64,000 nucleotides of DNA, from NCBI GenBank assembly GCA_016584495.1, contig WAID01000015.1, positions 744,501 through 808,500 of the forward strand, given 5' to 3'. A program made the position numbers and the translations under genes. Origin of the DNA: Celoporthe dispersa. Taxonomy: Eukaryota; Ascomycota; Sordariomycetes; Diaporthales; Cryphonectriaceae. Of the stretch, positions 1-11,751 are shown in pieces; position 1 is the stretch's first letter; every line of letters starts with the position of its first letter. Under the pieces are notes generated by a model that ran no database searches, was not told where the DNA came from, and saw nothing but the letters and a program-made list of their open reading frames with translations.

Positions 1-1
1 G

Positions 2-694
2 CGCGTCGGCGGCGTGCTCAAGAGCGAGCTGGAGGCGTGCCAGGGGGCGCTGTCGAACCTGGAGAAGGTGGTCGGCGGGCGGCGAAAGTTGAAGGAGGTG
101 ATGAACTTCGTGGACAAATGCCGCAAGGGAGATATCATCGTCGAGGGAGAAGGGAGAATGGGCGCTGGCGGGTTCAGTGCTGCGCTGTTGGAAAAAGGTA
201 CCCACGCACAGTCCACTCAACTACTCTTCCTTTTGACACACCAACCTGACTGACAAATCCCAGGCCGAGAAGCAGTCTTCCTCCGCGACCGTGCCGAGAT
301 AATCAACATGCGCCTCCTCGCCGTCAAATCCCGCCAGTGCAGAGACCTCAAGAACAAGTACTACTGCCCAGAGGTGTTCCTGAACGCGGCGTCCTCCAAG
401 CTCGCCCAGACCGCCGTGCTCTTCCTCAACGTTGAGCTGCTGTCCGAGTTCTACTACAACTTCCCGCGGGAGCTGGACGTGCGGCTGGGCCGACACCTGT
501 CGGAAGACCAGGTCGAGCGGTTCGCCAAGGAGGACCCCAAGATCAAGAGGCACCTCGAGGTCATCAGGCGCAAGGAACTGCTCGAGCTCGTGCTGGAGAA
601 GATGGAGAGCCTGAGGCAGCTCGAGGGGCGGGAGAGGCCGCGGCACGAGGCCGAGGCGAAGCGGGAACGGGGTGGACGATGGGGTCTGTTCTGA
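2..694 (+). CDS. mgm1: Mitochondrial inner-membrane dynamin GTPase Mgm1, C-terminal part (5' end outside window)
   Basis: Only the stalk and GTPase-effector end of the protein lies in the window. Exon 2-197 is joined to exon 264-694 across a 66-bp GT..AG intron, and the reading frame is kept by a split glycine codon. The second exon carries the motif KSRQCRDLKNKYYCPEVFL followed by FLNVELLSEFYYNFPREL and a helical tail ending in GRWGLF, which I recognise as the C-terminal region of fungal Mgm1/Msp1 (OPA1 family). The family fuses mitochondrial inner membranes and shapes cristae from the intermembrane space. The GTPase domain, the targeting signal and the rhomboid cleavage site would lie upstream and cannot be checked. 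The gene converges on the zinc-transporter gene that follows. Dnm1 or Vps1 is a less likely alternative because their C-termini differ. Confidence 0.82.
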
Positions 695-1159
695 GATCAA
701 TCGTCTGCAGTGCGGCTTTTTGGTCTTTGCGCTATACCATTTGTTTCACGAAGTTTGTGTCTGTCATCCACGATACAGGGGCGGAGGAGTTACATGGTCG
801 ATCGTTGATTGAGAGGTCGAGTCACCAACAACCAGCTGCTTTCTCTCTACTCACAGCGAGTCGTATATAGAATCCAATTACACATCTCATATCATCGTTA
901 CACATCTCTACTTGCCTTCTGGGGGTTGGCTCCCGTTCCTGACTCCGGATCAAAATGAAGTGTATATGCCGTGAAGATTGTACGCTCTACATTCCGCAAA
1001 TCGCGGGTTGCAGTATATATGTACTCATATGACCATCATTTGTGTACGTCGCTTGAAACGCCGACCATGCACACCCTCATCCTCTCCCCTCCCCTCCCCC
1101 CCCCCAAAAAGACCATGATGATCACAGCCGTGATACATACAGAAATGACCATTAACATG
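695..1159. other. Intergenic spacer between convergent genes
   Basis: The stretch joins the 3' ends of the Mgm1 gene and the Zrg17-like gene. It holds a C-rich run near 1084-1114 and no reading frame that looks coding. It presumably contains both 3' untranslated regions. Confidence 0.6.
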
Positions 1160-2789
1160 CTATGCCGGATCCGTGCTCATCTGCAACGTCACCTCCCACT
1201 TCAGCGCCCCGCCCTTGCCGTAGCCCTCGCCGAGGCGGTTCTGCACGATGCGCCCTACCCGCTGCCTCAGCTGGCTCAGGGCGGTGTCGTCGCAGCCGCG
1301 GATGACGCACAGCTTGACGGTGGCCATGCAGAGCCCGTAGTGAACCTGCCAGAACTGTGCCTCATCGACGCGCGACACGGCAGGCTCGCTCTCGATCTCA
1401 CGGACGACGCCGTCGGTGTCGGCGCTCTTGTCCACGGGGCCGTCGGCGTCGGTGCCGGCGCCAGGTCGGCCCTTGTAAGACATGAGGAGCATCAGGCCCT
1501 GGGCGATGGCGAGGCGCGAGCCGAGGACAAACATGGACACGGCGATGGCGACGCAGATCAGGCGGTCGAGCCAGACGAAGGAGGTGATGGAGAGCAAGGG
1601 CAGGAGGAGCATGAGGAAGCTGAAGAAGAGGGTGAGGGAGTGGAAGGGGTTGGCGAGTATGTCGGGCAGGAAGCTGGCGAGGTAGGAGGGTCGCATGACG
1701 CGGCGGATGCGAGCGTGGTTCTTGAGGCCGTACGCCGAGACCATGGTGCTCAGCGCGGCGGCGAGGGAGGCGGTGTCGACCTCACCAGCGCTGACCGCGC
1801 GGTCCACGCCGTGGCCGTGGTCGTGGGAGTGTGGGTGGTGGGGCGCGTGCGAGCCGACGCCCTCGAGGACGTGCTTGAAGTTGTGCGAGAGGAGGTCGAA
1901 GCCGCCAAAGACGAGGAAAACGCTCAGCGCGAACCCGGCGAGAACCTCGACCCTCTGCAGGCCGAAGGGGTGCCGTATGCTGCTCCTCCGCCAGACCTCA
2001 AAGTTGCCCAGCACGTCGACGCCCATGCAGATGGCGGCCGAGCCGACGTCGAAGAAGACGAGGTGCGACAGCGCGGTCATGGCCAGCGAGCCGCCCGCGG
2101 TGAAGAAGACGTACGCTGCGACCAGGCCATGGCAGATACACCAGTAGAACCGGGCACGCTGGTCCTTATGCATCGAGGCCCATGCCTCCTTCAGAGTTGG
2201 CACGGGGAGGGAGGCGGGGAGGACGGGCGGCGGTCGACGGGGCGGCTCCTTTATGATCTGGTGCTGCGAGCTTATTGAGGAGTGCTTGTACTTGTGGCCA
2301 CGGCGCTGTCCTATATTCTTGAGTGTTGTGATACACCGTTAGTCCCATCTCGTCGCGGGCAGGAGGGCTACGACAAAAGTGCGGCGCGGTCAGGTGCCTG
2401 AGAGAGGGGGGGAGGGGGGAACATACCGACTTCACAGGCGACGTGGAGATGAACTGCGTCTGGAAGTTGAAGGGGCTGGTGGTGGTAGAGGTCGGCGTCG
2501 CAGCGGAGACGGCCACATCCGGGGCTGAAGAAGGGTCGGACATCCTGCTCACTGGCCGCCTTGGCGAGGCGGCCTCGTGGGGACTGAGGAATGCGCGGTC
2601 TCGGGACGGGGGGAAAAGGTCGTCTATGTCATTCCAGTTGCTGCAGCTGCCGTTGCTGGAGCGCGACAGGGGCCTATCAAGGTCGATGATCTCGCCGTCG
2701 TAGTCGTCGCCGCCGCCGTCGTCTTCAGGAGGGGGCTGGATCAGGAGGGGGAGGATCGGTGGAGGGTCATTGGCCAGACCAGAAGCCAT
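1160..2789 (-). CDS. zrg17: Cation diffusion facilitator, Zrg17-like ER zinc-transport subunit
   Basis: Two exons, 2789-2427 and 2317-1160, flank a 109-bp intron in phase 0 and give about 505 residues. The first ~150 residues are acidic, serine/proline-rich and probably cytosolic. They are followed by a hydrophobic CDF domain with about six membrane segments and a short histidine-rich loop (HPHSHDHGHG). In yeasts Zrg17 pairs with Msc2/Cis4 to carry zinc into the ER; that role is family knowledge, not seen here. The first membrane metal-site region reads SHLVFFD rather than the usual HxxxD, and the second site region (ILANPFHS) also lacks HxxxD. This fits a non-transporting partner subunit. 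The ATG at 2789 is the first in this frame that opens a continuous exon. The gene is divergent from the gene at 3710. Confidence 0.75.
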
Positions 2790-3709
2790 GTGCTCCAGGG
2801 GTCGACAAGGTGGCCAGGAGGGAGGAGGGCGAGGAAGAGGGCGAGGATGGATGGATGATCCAGAGAGTCTGTGAACCCTTGTCGACCTGGACGCGGTCGG
2901 AAGGAAGAGGGTGGGCCTCTTCGCGATAGTACGGCTCCCAGCAGAAGGAAGCCAGTGGCTGGATTGAGTCTAGTGCAATACGACTTCACAATAGTCTTGT
3001 AGATCAGGACGTGTCTCTGGAGTGGGAGGAGGTAAGACTGTATTGACCAAGAAGACGAGGGGAGACGACTCCGCTATGTATCAAGAGAAACGCTGCGCAC
3101 GAACTGGCGCGCCGAGCCTTATTACGTATGTCTCCCTTGAGCAACGCATGCGCGAGAGAGCTTAATTTTTTAAATAGGACTCTATATCATCTCCCCAATC
3201 CTGAGCATTGATGCTTGCCCATCACAGCCTCGCTGCAGCCCAGTGCCTGGTGCAGGGGGGGGGGGGGGAGTGGGTGGAATTCAGGGACGACCCCTCCCAG
3301 AGTCAGGGCTTTAGTGCGGAGTGCCTCCGCAAGCTGCTTCTGTGCTATAGTGCTATAGCACTATACTGTGGTAGGTCCATAGCACTACGGCTTCTGTGTG
3401 GTAATTTGGTTCGGCAGGCATTCCTTGCCGGAAAGCAACCCTTCCAACCTGGCATTGGAGGTTGCGCGTCGTAAGTTACATTGCAATGAACTCGACAACC
3501 TCCTTCGCTCGATGTTTCCTCCTGCAACCCAGAAGCGGATGCCAAGGGCATTCCGCCTTCCACCAGACCGCTGCTTCTGACCCAAGTGTCTGAAATGTGA
3601 GGTCCCGCCTAGACAGGCGAGCCTCGTTCCGCCTTACGCTACAAAACGCAAGACGCTGACCTCAGCGGGACCCCCCCCTCAAAAGTTACAGCGCCGCACG
3701 CCCACCATC
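2790..3709. promoter_or_regulatory. Shared divergent upstream region
   Basis: About 0.9 kb separates the divergent starts at 2789 (-) and 3710 (+), so both promoters must lie here or overlap the genes. It contains a G run near 3257-3268 and a perfect 20-bp palindrome at 3346-3365. No defined factor site can be named. Confidence 0.45.
3346..3365. repeat. Perfect 20-bp palindrome
   Basis: The sequence TATAGTGCTATAGCACTATA equals its own reverse complement. Related TAGTGCTAT and ATAGCACTA pieces continue to about 3386. It lies between two divergent genes. Confidence 0.8.
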
Positions 3710-4863
3710 ATGGAGCCGTCACCCCCAGCTCAGGATGTCCAACCAGGTGGCAATGGTGTCACGGATCGGTCGCAGGTGCAGACGCAGGCGCAGACTGTCC
3801 ACAGGCGAAACCACTCGAGCGGAGGTCTCTTTTCCAAGTTCACCTTCTCACGGAATCCCTCGGAACAACCGCAAAAGACGAACCACCATCATCAACCACC
3901 CCAGCCGAGCCCACGCGAGGCAGACGAGAAGGGCAATGCCCCGCCCGCCACATCACCAGCACCACCAATCGTCCCGCTCTCGATCGCCAGCGCGCTGCAG
4001 CAGCAGAAGACACGTCGCCGTCGGGGCTCGCTGAGGAAGGTCGCGCTGCTGGGGCGTGGGGCGCAGAGAGAAGCGGCGCGAGGCCAGCCGGGCCAACCTG
4101 AGCATCGACGTCAAACAAGCTGAGGCGTGGGGCTCGGAGATGATGAACAGCGGGCAGGATGAAGAGGGTAGCGGGTTGGGGCTGGGGATATCAGATGCCA
4201 CACCCCGTCCCTCGATGGACGGATACGCGAGGAGGTCCACCACCACCACCACCACCACCACAAACAACACTGCACCTGCCGTAGCAGCAGCCACCACCCT
4301 GCTCGCTTCGACAGCCGGGGGAAAGTCGAGGCCCAAGGTGGAAATCGACGAGCCCACACCGACTAGCCCCACGATCAGTTACACGACGACGGACGATGAG
4401 GACGCGCTGCTCATGCGCCCCAACCCGTCGAGGCCGCGGCGCCCCGGAGCTCGCATCGTTGAGCTCTGGGTCGGACAGCTACTTTGGCCATATCGAGGCC
4501 ATGCCCACGCGGAGGACAACCATCAGCCGGGCTAGGTCGCCACTGATCGCGGCCACGTCTCTGCTGACGACCGAGGACGACTGGGACTACTCAGAGACGG
4601 AGTGGTGGGGATGGGTCATCCTGGTCGTGACCTGGGTCGTATTTGTGGTGGGCATGGGCTCAGTGTTTGGTGTCTGGGGCTGGGCCTGGGACGTCGGCAC
4701 GACGCCCTATGCACCGCCCGAGCTGGAGGACGATCCTACCCTGCCCATCACTGGATATTATCCCTGCCTGATGATATTAACTTGTGTGATGGCTTGGGTG
4801 TGGGTGGTGAGTGCCTGGGTGGGCATGAAGTACTTCAGGCATGCCAAGATCAGCGGGGACTGA
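3710..4863 (+). CDS. Conserved fungal two-TM protein with disordered N-terminus, two apparent frameshifts
   Basis: The coding signal runs through three frames: 3710 to about 4065, about 4065 to 4440, then to the stop at 4863. Shifts fall in an AGAGAGAA stretch near 4062-4072 and in a CCCC run near 4440. Taking out one base at each place gives 1152 bp (383 residues) without internal stops. The N-terminal two thirds is polar and low-complexity, with H/Q/P-rich stretches, a basic RRRRGSLRK motif and a threonine run encoded by an ACC repeat near 4237-4261. The motif ISYTTTDDEDAL is a typical fungal disordered motif. The last ~100 residues carry two Trp-rich membrane segments and a basic end (KYFRHAKISGD). 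The function is unknown. The shifts could be sequencing errors or real decay. Confidence 0.6.
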
Positions 4864-5986
4864 GTATACTACCAAGAGCTTTTGAAGTCTCACCACCGCT
4901 TAAACTACCATATATACTATAACTAGGGTGCGAGTGAGTGGCCCAGAAGTATTCCACAGCTTGAGCAGAGAGCCATCTGTATGCAGAAATCACGGGAGTG
5001 ACTACATCGCGCAGCCGCAGAATCATAATCGATATACAATCACATCAACCGAAGGCGTTCCGGTGCCAAATAATGCAGGATCACAGTACGCAGCAGAATT
5101 CTCTTATGGATCGATGAACGTCCATGTGAGAAGATGATGTGGTTCGAGGGCAGTCTGCAAGCAGTCATCAACCACGGCGCAGGACCAAGGGCACACAAGG
5201 CTAGGACCATGGTCTTGTTTGAACTGGGGGTGTTGGTGCTCTAAGCTGGTATAGAAGTGCTGCTTCAGGCGAGCCCGTCATGATGAGCTGCCCAGATCCT
5301 GTAGTATCTGTGTCGGGCTGCTGGCTGCAGACGGCGGGCATTGGGGAGGCTGGTGAGCCCCTCTCAGCCTCACGGCCCCACTGCCAGCACAGGCCTCCAG
5401 CAGGCCCCCTCATCCGTGAGGCTGGCGTTGAGCATTTGAAGACACTGCCAGACGGTTCGAGCAGGGCAGCGAATCTTCTACGCTTAGTTTACTCGAGGAT
5501 CCCCTCTGTGCGCACAACAACCTACATCTCCGGTTCCTGACGCCGACAACATACAGCTCAGCCACTGCAAGCCACGAACCTTGAAGTGGAAGAATTCCTC
5601 CTTCTTTGATGTCGTCGCCTTGAGGTGTGAGAGTGGGCCTTTCCCCAGGAAGCTAGCCGCCTGTCCTGGCCAATCAAGACAGCCCAGCCGCACCTGCGGA
5701 AGACGGTAGAACCCAAAAGTCGATAGAACCTGCTGGAATTTCCATCCGCACTAGTCTGCGCCAGGGGGGGGGGCAGAGCATTATTTTTTAGCTGCCCGCA
5801 GCTCTCACTTCTTCTATCAACCAGCTCGCAATTCCTTTCCTTCCACAAACCAACCAACCCAACACACAAACACTTTCCCATCTTCGCACTCTTGTACGCA
5901 AGATCTCTTTCTTCCCTCAGACATCGCAGCCGTAGCGTTTCTGAGTTCCCTTTTCTCTCTCTCCATTTTCCAGTGATACCCAAAAG
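4864..5986. promoter_or_regulatory. Upstream region of the Hsp90 gene
   Basis: There is no convincing coding sequence. The distal part may hold the 3' end of the 3710 gene transcript. The proximal part contains a heat-shock-element-like site at 5726-5743, a G run near 5766, and pyrimidine-rich sequence around 5820-5970 that is probably the transcribed leader. Confidence 0.5.
5726..5743. promoter_or_regulatory. Heat-shock-element-like site upstream of Hsp90
   Basis: The bases GAA-cc-TGC-tg-GAA-tt-TCC follow the alternating GAAnnTTC pattern of Hsf1 sites with exact 5-bp spacing. Two blocks are perfect and two have one mismatch each. It lies about 260 bp upstream of the proposed leader-intron donor, a plausible place for a promoter site. 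The assignment rests on pattern and context only. Confidence 0.45.
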
Positions 5987-6348
5987 GTAAGCAGCAACAA
6001 AACCCACACCTCGTCGACAGCTCCCCCTGCCCCAGCCAGCCCACCCCTCTGCACTGTCCCAGCAGAGAGCTTCACGCCGATGAGGACCGTCATTCCTGCT
6101 CCTACGATTCTATCGATCAGGGCCTCTACCCTTAGTCTTCCAAACCACGTTGTTTAGGCTGGGATGGAAGCTGTTCGCTCGCACTGCAGACAAGGCTGCC
6201 CGTTGTTCCTTCGTTTCCACAGCGACCCCGCCACACATTTTAGCAGACCAGCCCCACCACACCCCAGCACCATCACCACCACCTTGAACAATTTCCCTTT
6301 TTTTTTTCCGCCCTCCTTCCACACAGGATTGCTAACTCTCGCCCGCAG
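5987..6348 (+). other. Probable intron in the 5' leader of Hsp90
   Basis: A strong donor (AGGTAAGC) at 5987 pairs with the branch site TGCTAAC near 6330-6336 and the acceptor CGCAG ending at 6348, 32 bp before the start codon. The 362-bp interval is pyrimidine-rich and contains no coding frame. An alternative acceptor (ACACAG) ends near 6326. This is inferred from splice signals only. Confidence 0.6.
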
Positions 6349-6380
6349 TCTTTCACGAGTTTACGATCCTCCTGCCCAAC

Positions 6381-8577
6381 ATGTCTGGCGAAACCTTCGA
6401 GTTCCAGGCTGAGATCTCTCAGCTTCTCTCCCTCATCATCAACACCGTCTACTCCAACAAGGAGATCTTCCTCCGAGAGATTGTCTCCAACGCCTCAGAT
6501 GCCCTCGACAAGATCCGCTACGAGGCCTTGTCCGACCCAAGCAAGTTGGACTCGGGCAAGGACCTGCGTATCGACCTCATCCCCGACAAGGCGAACAAGA
6601 CTTTGACCATCCGTGATACCGGTATTGGTATGACCAAGGCTGTAAGTATTATGTCTCTGTCGGACACGCTTTCGGGCCTTCCGATCTGTCCGGTTACATG
6701 CTAATCACAATCTGTAGGACCTCGTCAACAACCTGGGTACCATTGCCCGCTCTGGCACCAAGCAGTTCATGGAGGCCCTTACCGCTGGCGCTGATATCTC
6801 CATGATCGGCCAGTTCGGTGTCGGTTTCTACTCTGCCTACCTCGTTGCGGACCAGGTCAAGGTCATCTCGAAGCACAATGATGACGAGCAGTACATCTGG
6901 GAGTCCAGTGCCGGTGGTACCTTCACCATTGCTCCCGACACCGAGGGCGAGCAGATCGGCCGTGGTACCAAGATCATCCTCCACCTCAAGGACGAGCAGA
7001 CTGAGTACCTGAACGAGGCCAAGATCAAGGAGGTCATCAAGAAGCACTCTGAGTTCATCTCGTACCCCATCTACCTCCACGTCGAGAAGGAGGAGGAGAA
7101 GGAGGTCCCTGATGAGGACGCCGAGGTCGAGGAGGTCACCGAGGAGGGTGACGACAAGAAGCCCAAGATTGAGGAGGTCGACGACGAGGAGGAGGGCAAG
7201 GAGAAGAAGCCCAAGACCAAGAAGATCAAGGAGACTAAGATCGAGGAGGAGGAGCTGAACAAGCAGAAGCCCATCTGGACCCGCAACCCCTCCGATATCA
7301 CCCAGGAGGAGTACGCTGCCTTCTACAAGTCCCTCTCCAACGACTGGGAGGACCACCTCGCCGTCAAGCACTTCTCCGTTGAGGGTCAGCTCGAGTTCCG
7401 TGCCATCCTCTTCGTTCCCAAGCGTGCTCCCTTCGACCTCTTCGAGACCAAGAAGACCAAGAACAACATCAAGCTCTACGTCCGCCGTGTCTTCATCACT
7501 GATGACGCCACTGAGCTCATTCCCGAGTGGCTCAGCTTCGTCAAGGGTGTTGTCGACTCTGAGGACCTGCCCCTCAACCTGTCTCGTGAGACCCTTCAGC
7601 AGAACAAGATCATGAAGGTCATCAAGAAGAACATCGTCAAGAAGTCTCTTGAGCTGTTCACCGAGATCGCCGAGGACAAGGAGCAGTTCGACAAGTTCTA
7701 CTCTGCCTTCTCCAAGAACCTGAAGCTGGGCATCCACGAGGATTCTCAGAACCGCCAGGTGCTCGCCAAGCTGCTGCGTTACAACTCCACCAAGTCTGGT
7801 GATGAGCTGACCTCTCTGGCCGACTACGTCACCCGCATGCCCGAGCACCAGAAGAACCTGTACTACATCACTGGCGAGTCCCTGCCTGCCGTCTCCAAGT
7901 CTCCCTTCCTTGACGCTCTCAAGGAGAAGGGCTTCGAGGTCCTCTTCCTGGTTGACCCCATTGATGAGTACGCCATGACCCAGCTCAAGGAGTTCGAGGG
8001 CAAGAAGCTGGTGGACATCACCAAGGACTTCGAGCTCGAGGAGACCGAGGACGAGAAGAAGCAGCGTGAGGAGGAGGAGAAGGAGTACGAGAGCCTCGCC
8101 AAGGCTCTCAAGAACGTCCTCGGCGAGAAGGTCGAGAAGGTGGTCGTCTCCCACAAGCTGGTCGGTGCTCCTTGCGCCATCCGTACCGGCCAGTTCGGCT
8201 GGTCTGCCAACATGGAGCGTATCATGAAGGCTCAGGCTCTCCGTGACACCTCCATGTCGAGCTACATGTCTTCCAAGAAGACCTTCGAGATCTCCCCCAA
8301 GAGCCCCATCATCAAGGAACTCAAGAAGAAGGTCGAGAACGACGGCGAGAACGACCGCACTGTCAAGTCGATCGTTCAGCTCCTGTTCGAGACCTCTCTG
8401 CTTGTCTCTGGCTTCACCATCGACGAGCCCGCCGACTTCGCCACCCGTATCCACAAGCTGGTCTCTCTGGGCCTGAACCTGGATGAGGAGCCTGAGGCTG
8501 CTGCTGACGCTCCTGCCGCCTCTGACGCTACGCCTGCCGCTGAGACCGGCGACAGCGCCATGGAGGAGGTCGACTAA
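6381..8577 (+). CDS. hsp90: Cytosolic Hsp90 chaperone
   Basis: Exons 6381-6641 and 6718-8577, joined in phase 0 across a 76-bp intron, give 706 residues, the normal length for cytosolic Hsp90. The N-terminal ATPase domain shows NKEIFLRE, SNASDALDKIRYE, RDTGIGM and GQFGVGFYSAYLV. A charged Glu/Lys linker follows around residues 210-265, then the middle domain with its catalytic-arginine loop (LNLSRETLQQN), and the tail ends in MEEVD, the docking site for TPR co-chaperones. Hsp90 folds kinases, receptors and transcription factors in the cytosol using ATP. Codon bias is very strong (C-ending codons), as expected for an abundant protein. An Hsf1-like site and a leader intron lie upstream. No frame break is present. 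Confidence 0.98.
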
Positions 8578-9185
8578 ATGCTTAATACGGAGCTCGGGTT
8601 TATAGGTTATGGCGATCGCATAAAAAATGGTTAGGAGTTTGGTACGGGTTCTTCGGTTTTCTTAATGACGCTCCGACTGGCATTCTCGCCAGTGCAGCCT
8701 GCGCGATAATATCATCTCTTTTTTTGCCGGGATGTATTCTAGTATCTCTCGGAAAGGGTGAGCAGAACGGCACAATCCCAGGTAGACAATGATGATTCAA
8801 TGCTAGATCAAGACATGTCCCTTCTGCGTGCTTTGTGACCTGTGACTCCTTGCGCCTACTACGGTCATTAAGGCCTCTTGGCCTGTCTTTGCTCTACAGA
8901 ATGGTGCCACAGGCCCCTTCTTGAGGCGGATCGGTGCCGGAGGTTCCCTTGTACCACGTTGCGGCCTCGCTATGCCATGAGACCTTCTTGACCTTTGAAG
9001 TGGCCGCGCTTTTGTAACTGCAAAATAGCATGATAAAGCTATATGCGCCAGTGACTCGCTATTGAGAGGACTGGCGAGGGACCAGGTTTGACCTAGCCAC
9101 TTTAAAGTGCTTCCAAAGGTCCTGATACATGCAGCAGACGGTGGCTTCATTCCCACCCCATGCCAGGTGAGCCCCAGCTGTTGTT
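8578..9185. other. Spacer between convergent Hsp90 and CorA-like genes
   Basis: The stretch holds the 3' untranslated region of Hsp90 (no clear poly-A signal) and the 3' side of the minus-strand gene. I see no further gene. Confidence 0.5.
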
Positions 9186-10949
9186 TTAGATGTCATCCCG
9201 ACTGGACTTTTGGCGACAGAGAGATTCTTGCCCACGACGGCTACGCCCATATACAAGAGCGAGAATAGCACCAGTGACCACCGTCAGGCCTACCCAGGCA
9301 GAGATGAAGATCCAAATCCCTCTAGACATGGCGATACCAGCTTGCCTGTCAAATTGGAAAAAGTTCATACCAAAGATGGACTATTGCCAGCAGGGGATCA
9401 GCATGTGTTCGGAACGGTTTGTCAAGCCGAAGAAGACTCACTGTTACGAAGCTGCCAGGCAGATAGATCGCGGAGACGATCGTGATCACTCGGACCACCT
9501 CGGTCTCATTCGCCGAGTGCTCTGATATCACCGCCAACTTCTTCGTCACGACGCTAGTCTCCTCTGCGAGCTTCTTCATCTCCAGGTTCAGCCTCGCCGC
9601 CTGTCCCTGGTTGTGGAGGTCCACGGTGAGACTGATCTATACTCGCGTCAGATGGGATATCCTCATTCTACCGGCCAGTGTGCTACGTATTCTGGCGAGA
9701 AGACGGGACCCACAAGATGGATGGTGTTGTCGATGCGGTCTTTCAGCAGCTTCAGGCTTTTTCACGTGGCTCCGAACACTGTTCTCCACCGACAAGATGG
9801 AGTCTGTACTGCTGGAAGATACTTCCATGCTCAGGCGAAGCGAGGATAGCACCTGGAGGTTGCTCATGCAGTACCCAGATGCCAAGTCCGTGTAGTCTTT
9901 GAGCATGCGTAGTCTTCGGAGCTGTCCAAAAGACTCTCTCCCAGCATCCGAAGTGTCTGCAACCGCTGCCAGGGTATTCTGTTGGCAGATGAAGGAGAAG
10001 AGTGTTGGAGGTCAGTGTTGAAAATTTGTACACAGGCTTTCCTGATACCAGCACACGTCACTCACGATCCGATCATAGTCTTCCCCCATCCATCTGAGGT
10101 ATGGTCTCCAGTACTGAACATAACACTGCAGAATCACGTTGTGCAGACTGGCCGGATTCTCGAACACGCTATGCAGGAGATCCGACGGGTCCCGCGCTTC
10201 CGCATCAGTCGACGTCAGCTTTCCGTACAACATGCTCTCTTTGCTGCAGTGGATCAGTATGTAGAGATCGCGATCAGCTTCATGTCGATGGTACACCCCA
10301 AGATGCCGGGTCGACCAGGGGTTCTTGCCCTCGCGGTGATTTGGCTCCATGTAGTTCAGTTTATAAAGTAACTCAACTATCATGTCATCAGCTCTTCATG
10401 TGTATCACGAAGTAGGAGTCAACACTGACACCCTTGGCTCTCGTTCTCGTAGAAAGCATCGTTCCCATCACAAGCCTCGGTATGCTGTGGCTCGTCTCCG
10501 AATGCCAGCAATATCTGAAGAAACTCAGGCCGCACATGGTATGAGTCCAAGAGTCTCGCCACCCAGGAGGTGCTTATATTCAGCGGCTCTATTGTGCTGT
10601 CGGCAGAAATCGAGCTTGCAAACAGGACGGGCAGCATTAGCTTCGGTGCACAGCTGTCTCGGAGACACGGCGTGTGAAGTTGCAGGCAGTTCGTAACATA
10701 CATGATGCGCGTTCCCTGCCATTCTGTGCTGCAGAGGAATTGGGAAACATGTTCTTTTGTGTGGATCCTGACCGAACGAATGGTATATAGAGGCCCGTAA
10801 GCTATGTGGCACGATTGCAGGGCGGCTTCTATTAACTTACTGTCTATCAGGTCGGACACCACAAAATCGCCGCCATCAGTCAAGAACACTTCATCAGGCT
10901 GTACTTGCTGCTCGCTCAGCAGCTCGAGAATGCGACGGTGTGTAATCAT
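9186..10949 (-). CDS. CorA-like divalent-cation-transporter-fold membrane protein (fungal expanded family)
   Basis: Supported exons on the minus strand are 10949 to about 10440, about 10390 to 10066, 9978-9714, 9636-9442 and 9380-9186. The introns at 9979-10065, 9637-9713 and 9381-9441 have good GT..AG ends in phase 0. The C-terminus has the family layout: a long helix with MKKLAEE and TEVVRVITIVSAIYLPGSFV, then GMNFFQFD (the GMN-type motif), then a final membrane segment IWIFISAWVGLTVVTGAI. The fold resembles CorA Mg2+ channels, but fungal members often sit near heterokaryon or stress genes and their transport role is unproven. A one-base excess in an A5 run (9758-9762) breaks the frame between the helices. 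The exon junction near 10390-10440 and the true start are uncertain. Confidence 0.6.
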
Positions 10950-11751
10950 GGCTCAGGAGAAGGCATGCCAAGCTGTATCAGAGGGGTTCTGCAGGTGGAA
11001 CAGGATCTCCAGGGCCTCGGGTTATCACCTCGGTCTGGTCCAAAGGGATATATTCACTATCGAGGGATCCGGGGAATAATTATGGAATCAACAACCAGAC
11101 TCGGTATTCAACATTGAGGTAATATTCAACTTTGGACTATGAAGTTTTGCTGAAAAAGCCTTGAGCGATGAGGCGGAGTGGTCCAGCATTGGCATGATCA
11201 TGAAAGTGAGATTCTAGATCAGAGGCAGTGGTGGGCGGGGAGCACCTGTGCAAATTACCTAACAACAAATCAATCTCCCTCGCTCCTGTGGATAAATGCC
11301 CTGCAGAACACTCTCTGCTACCCCGCCCCTGAAGGTCGAGATAAGCCCCGCCACAGTTGAAGGATGAGCCACCAAAGCCCCGTGCTGGGCAAGACTTAGT
11401 TCTTACTCTTCCTCCTGGCACAGCGTGGGTGTGTCACACGGTAGCCCTCACGGCCGCAGCGCTGTTCCGAAACGGGGGGTCTGAGGATAATCGTGGTAGA
11501 TCGGCCCTTCGTGAGGACGCAGCCGGCTTCTGCGGTCCTTGATGCATGCTGCCATCTCCCTGGCAAGTCTAAAGTCAGTAAAGCTTCGCCAAAGAGCCCA
11601 TAGCCGGAAAGCCTTGCCTTAGTTGGACCTGCACATGAGCAAGAATCAGTTCTCTGCTGCCTGAAAGAAAGAAAAAAAAAAGGATAAAACATCCATCACC
11701 TGAGGGTTGCATAATCTTCAATGGGACACTAACCCTAGATAGATTTTCAGG

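Noticed and set aside
971..2278. 435-codon plus-strand frame opposite the Zrg17-like gene
   Set aside because: It overlaps a well-supported membrane-protein gene and reads as charged low-complexity sequence.
6694..8454. 586-codon minus-strand frame opposite Hsp90
   Set aside because: It is the antisense shadow of a strongly codon-biased gene; its Leu/Val/Asp-rich translation mirrors the Hsp90 codons and has no domain.
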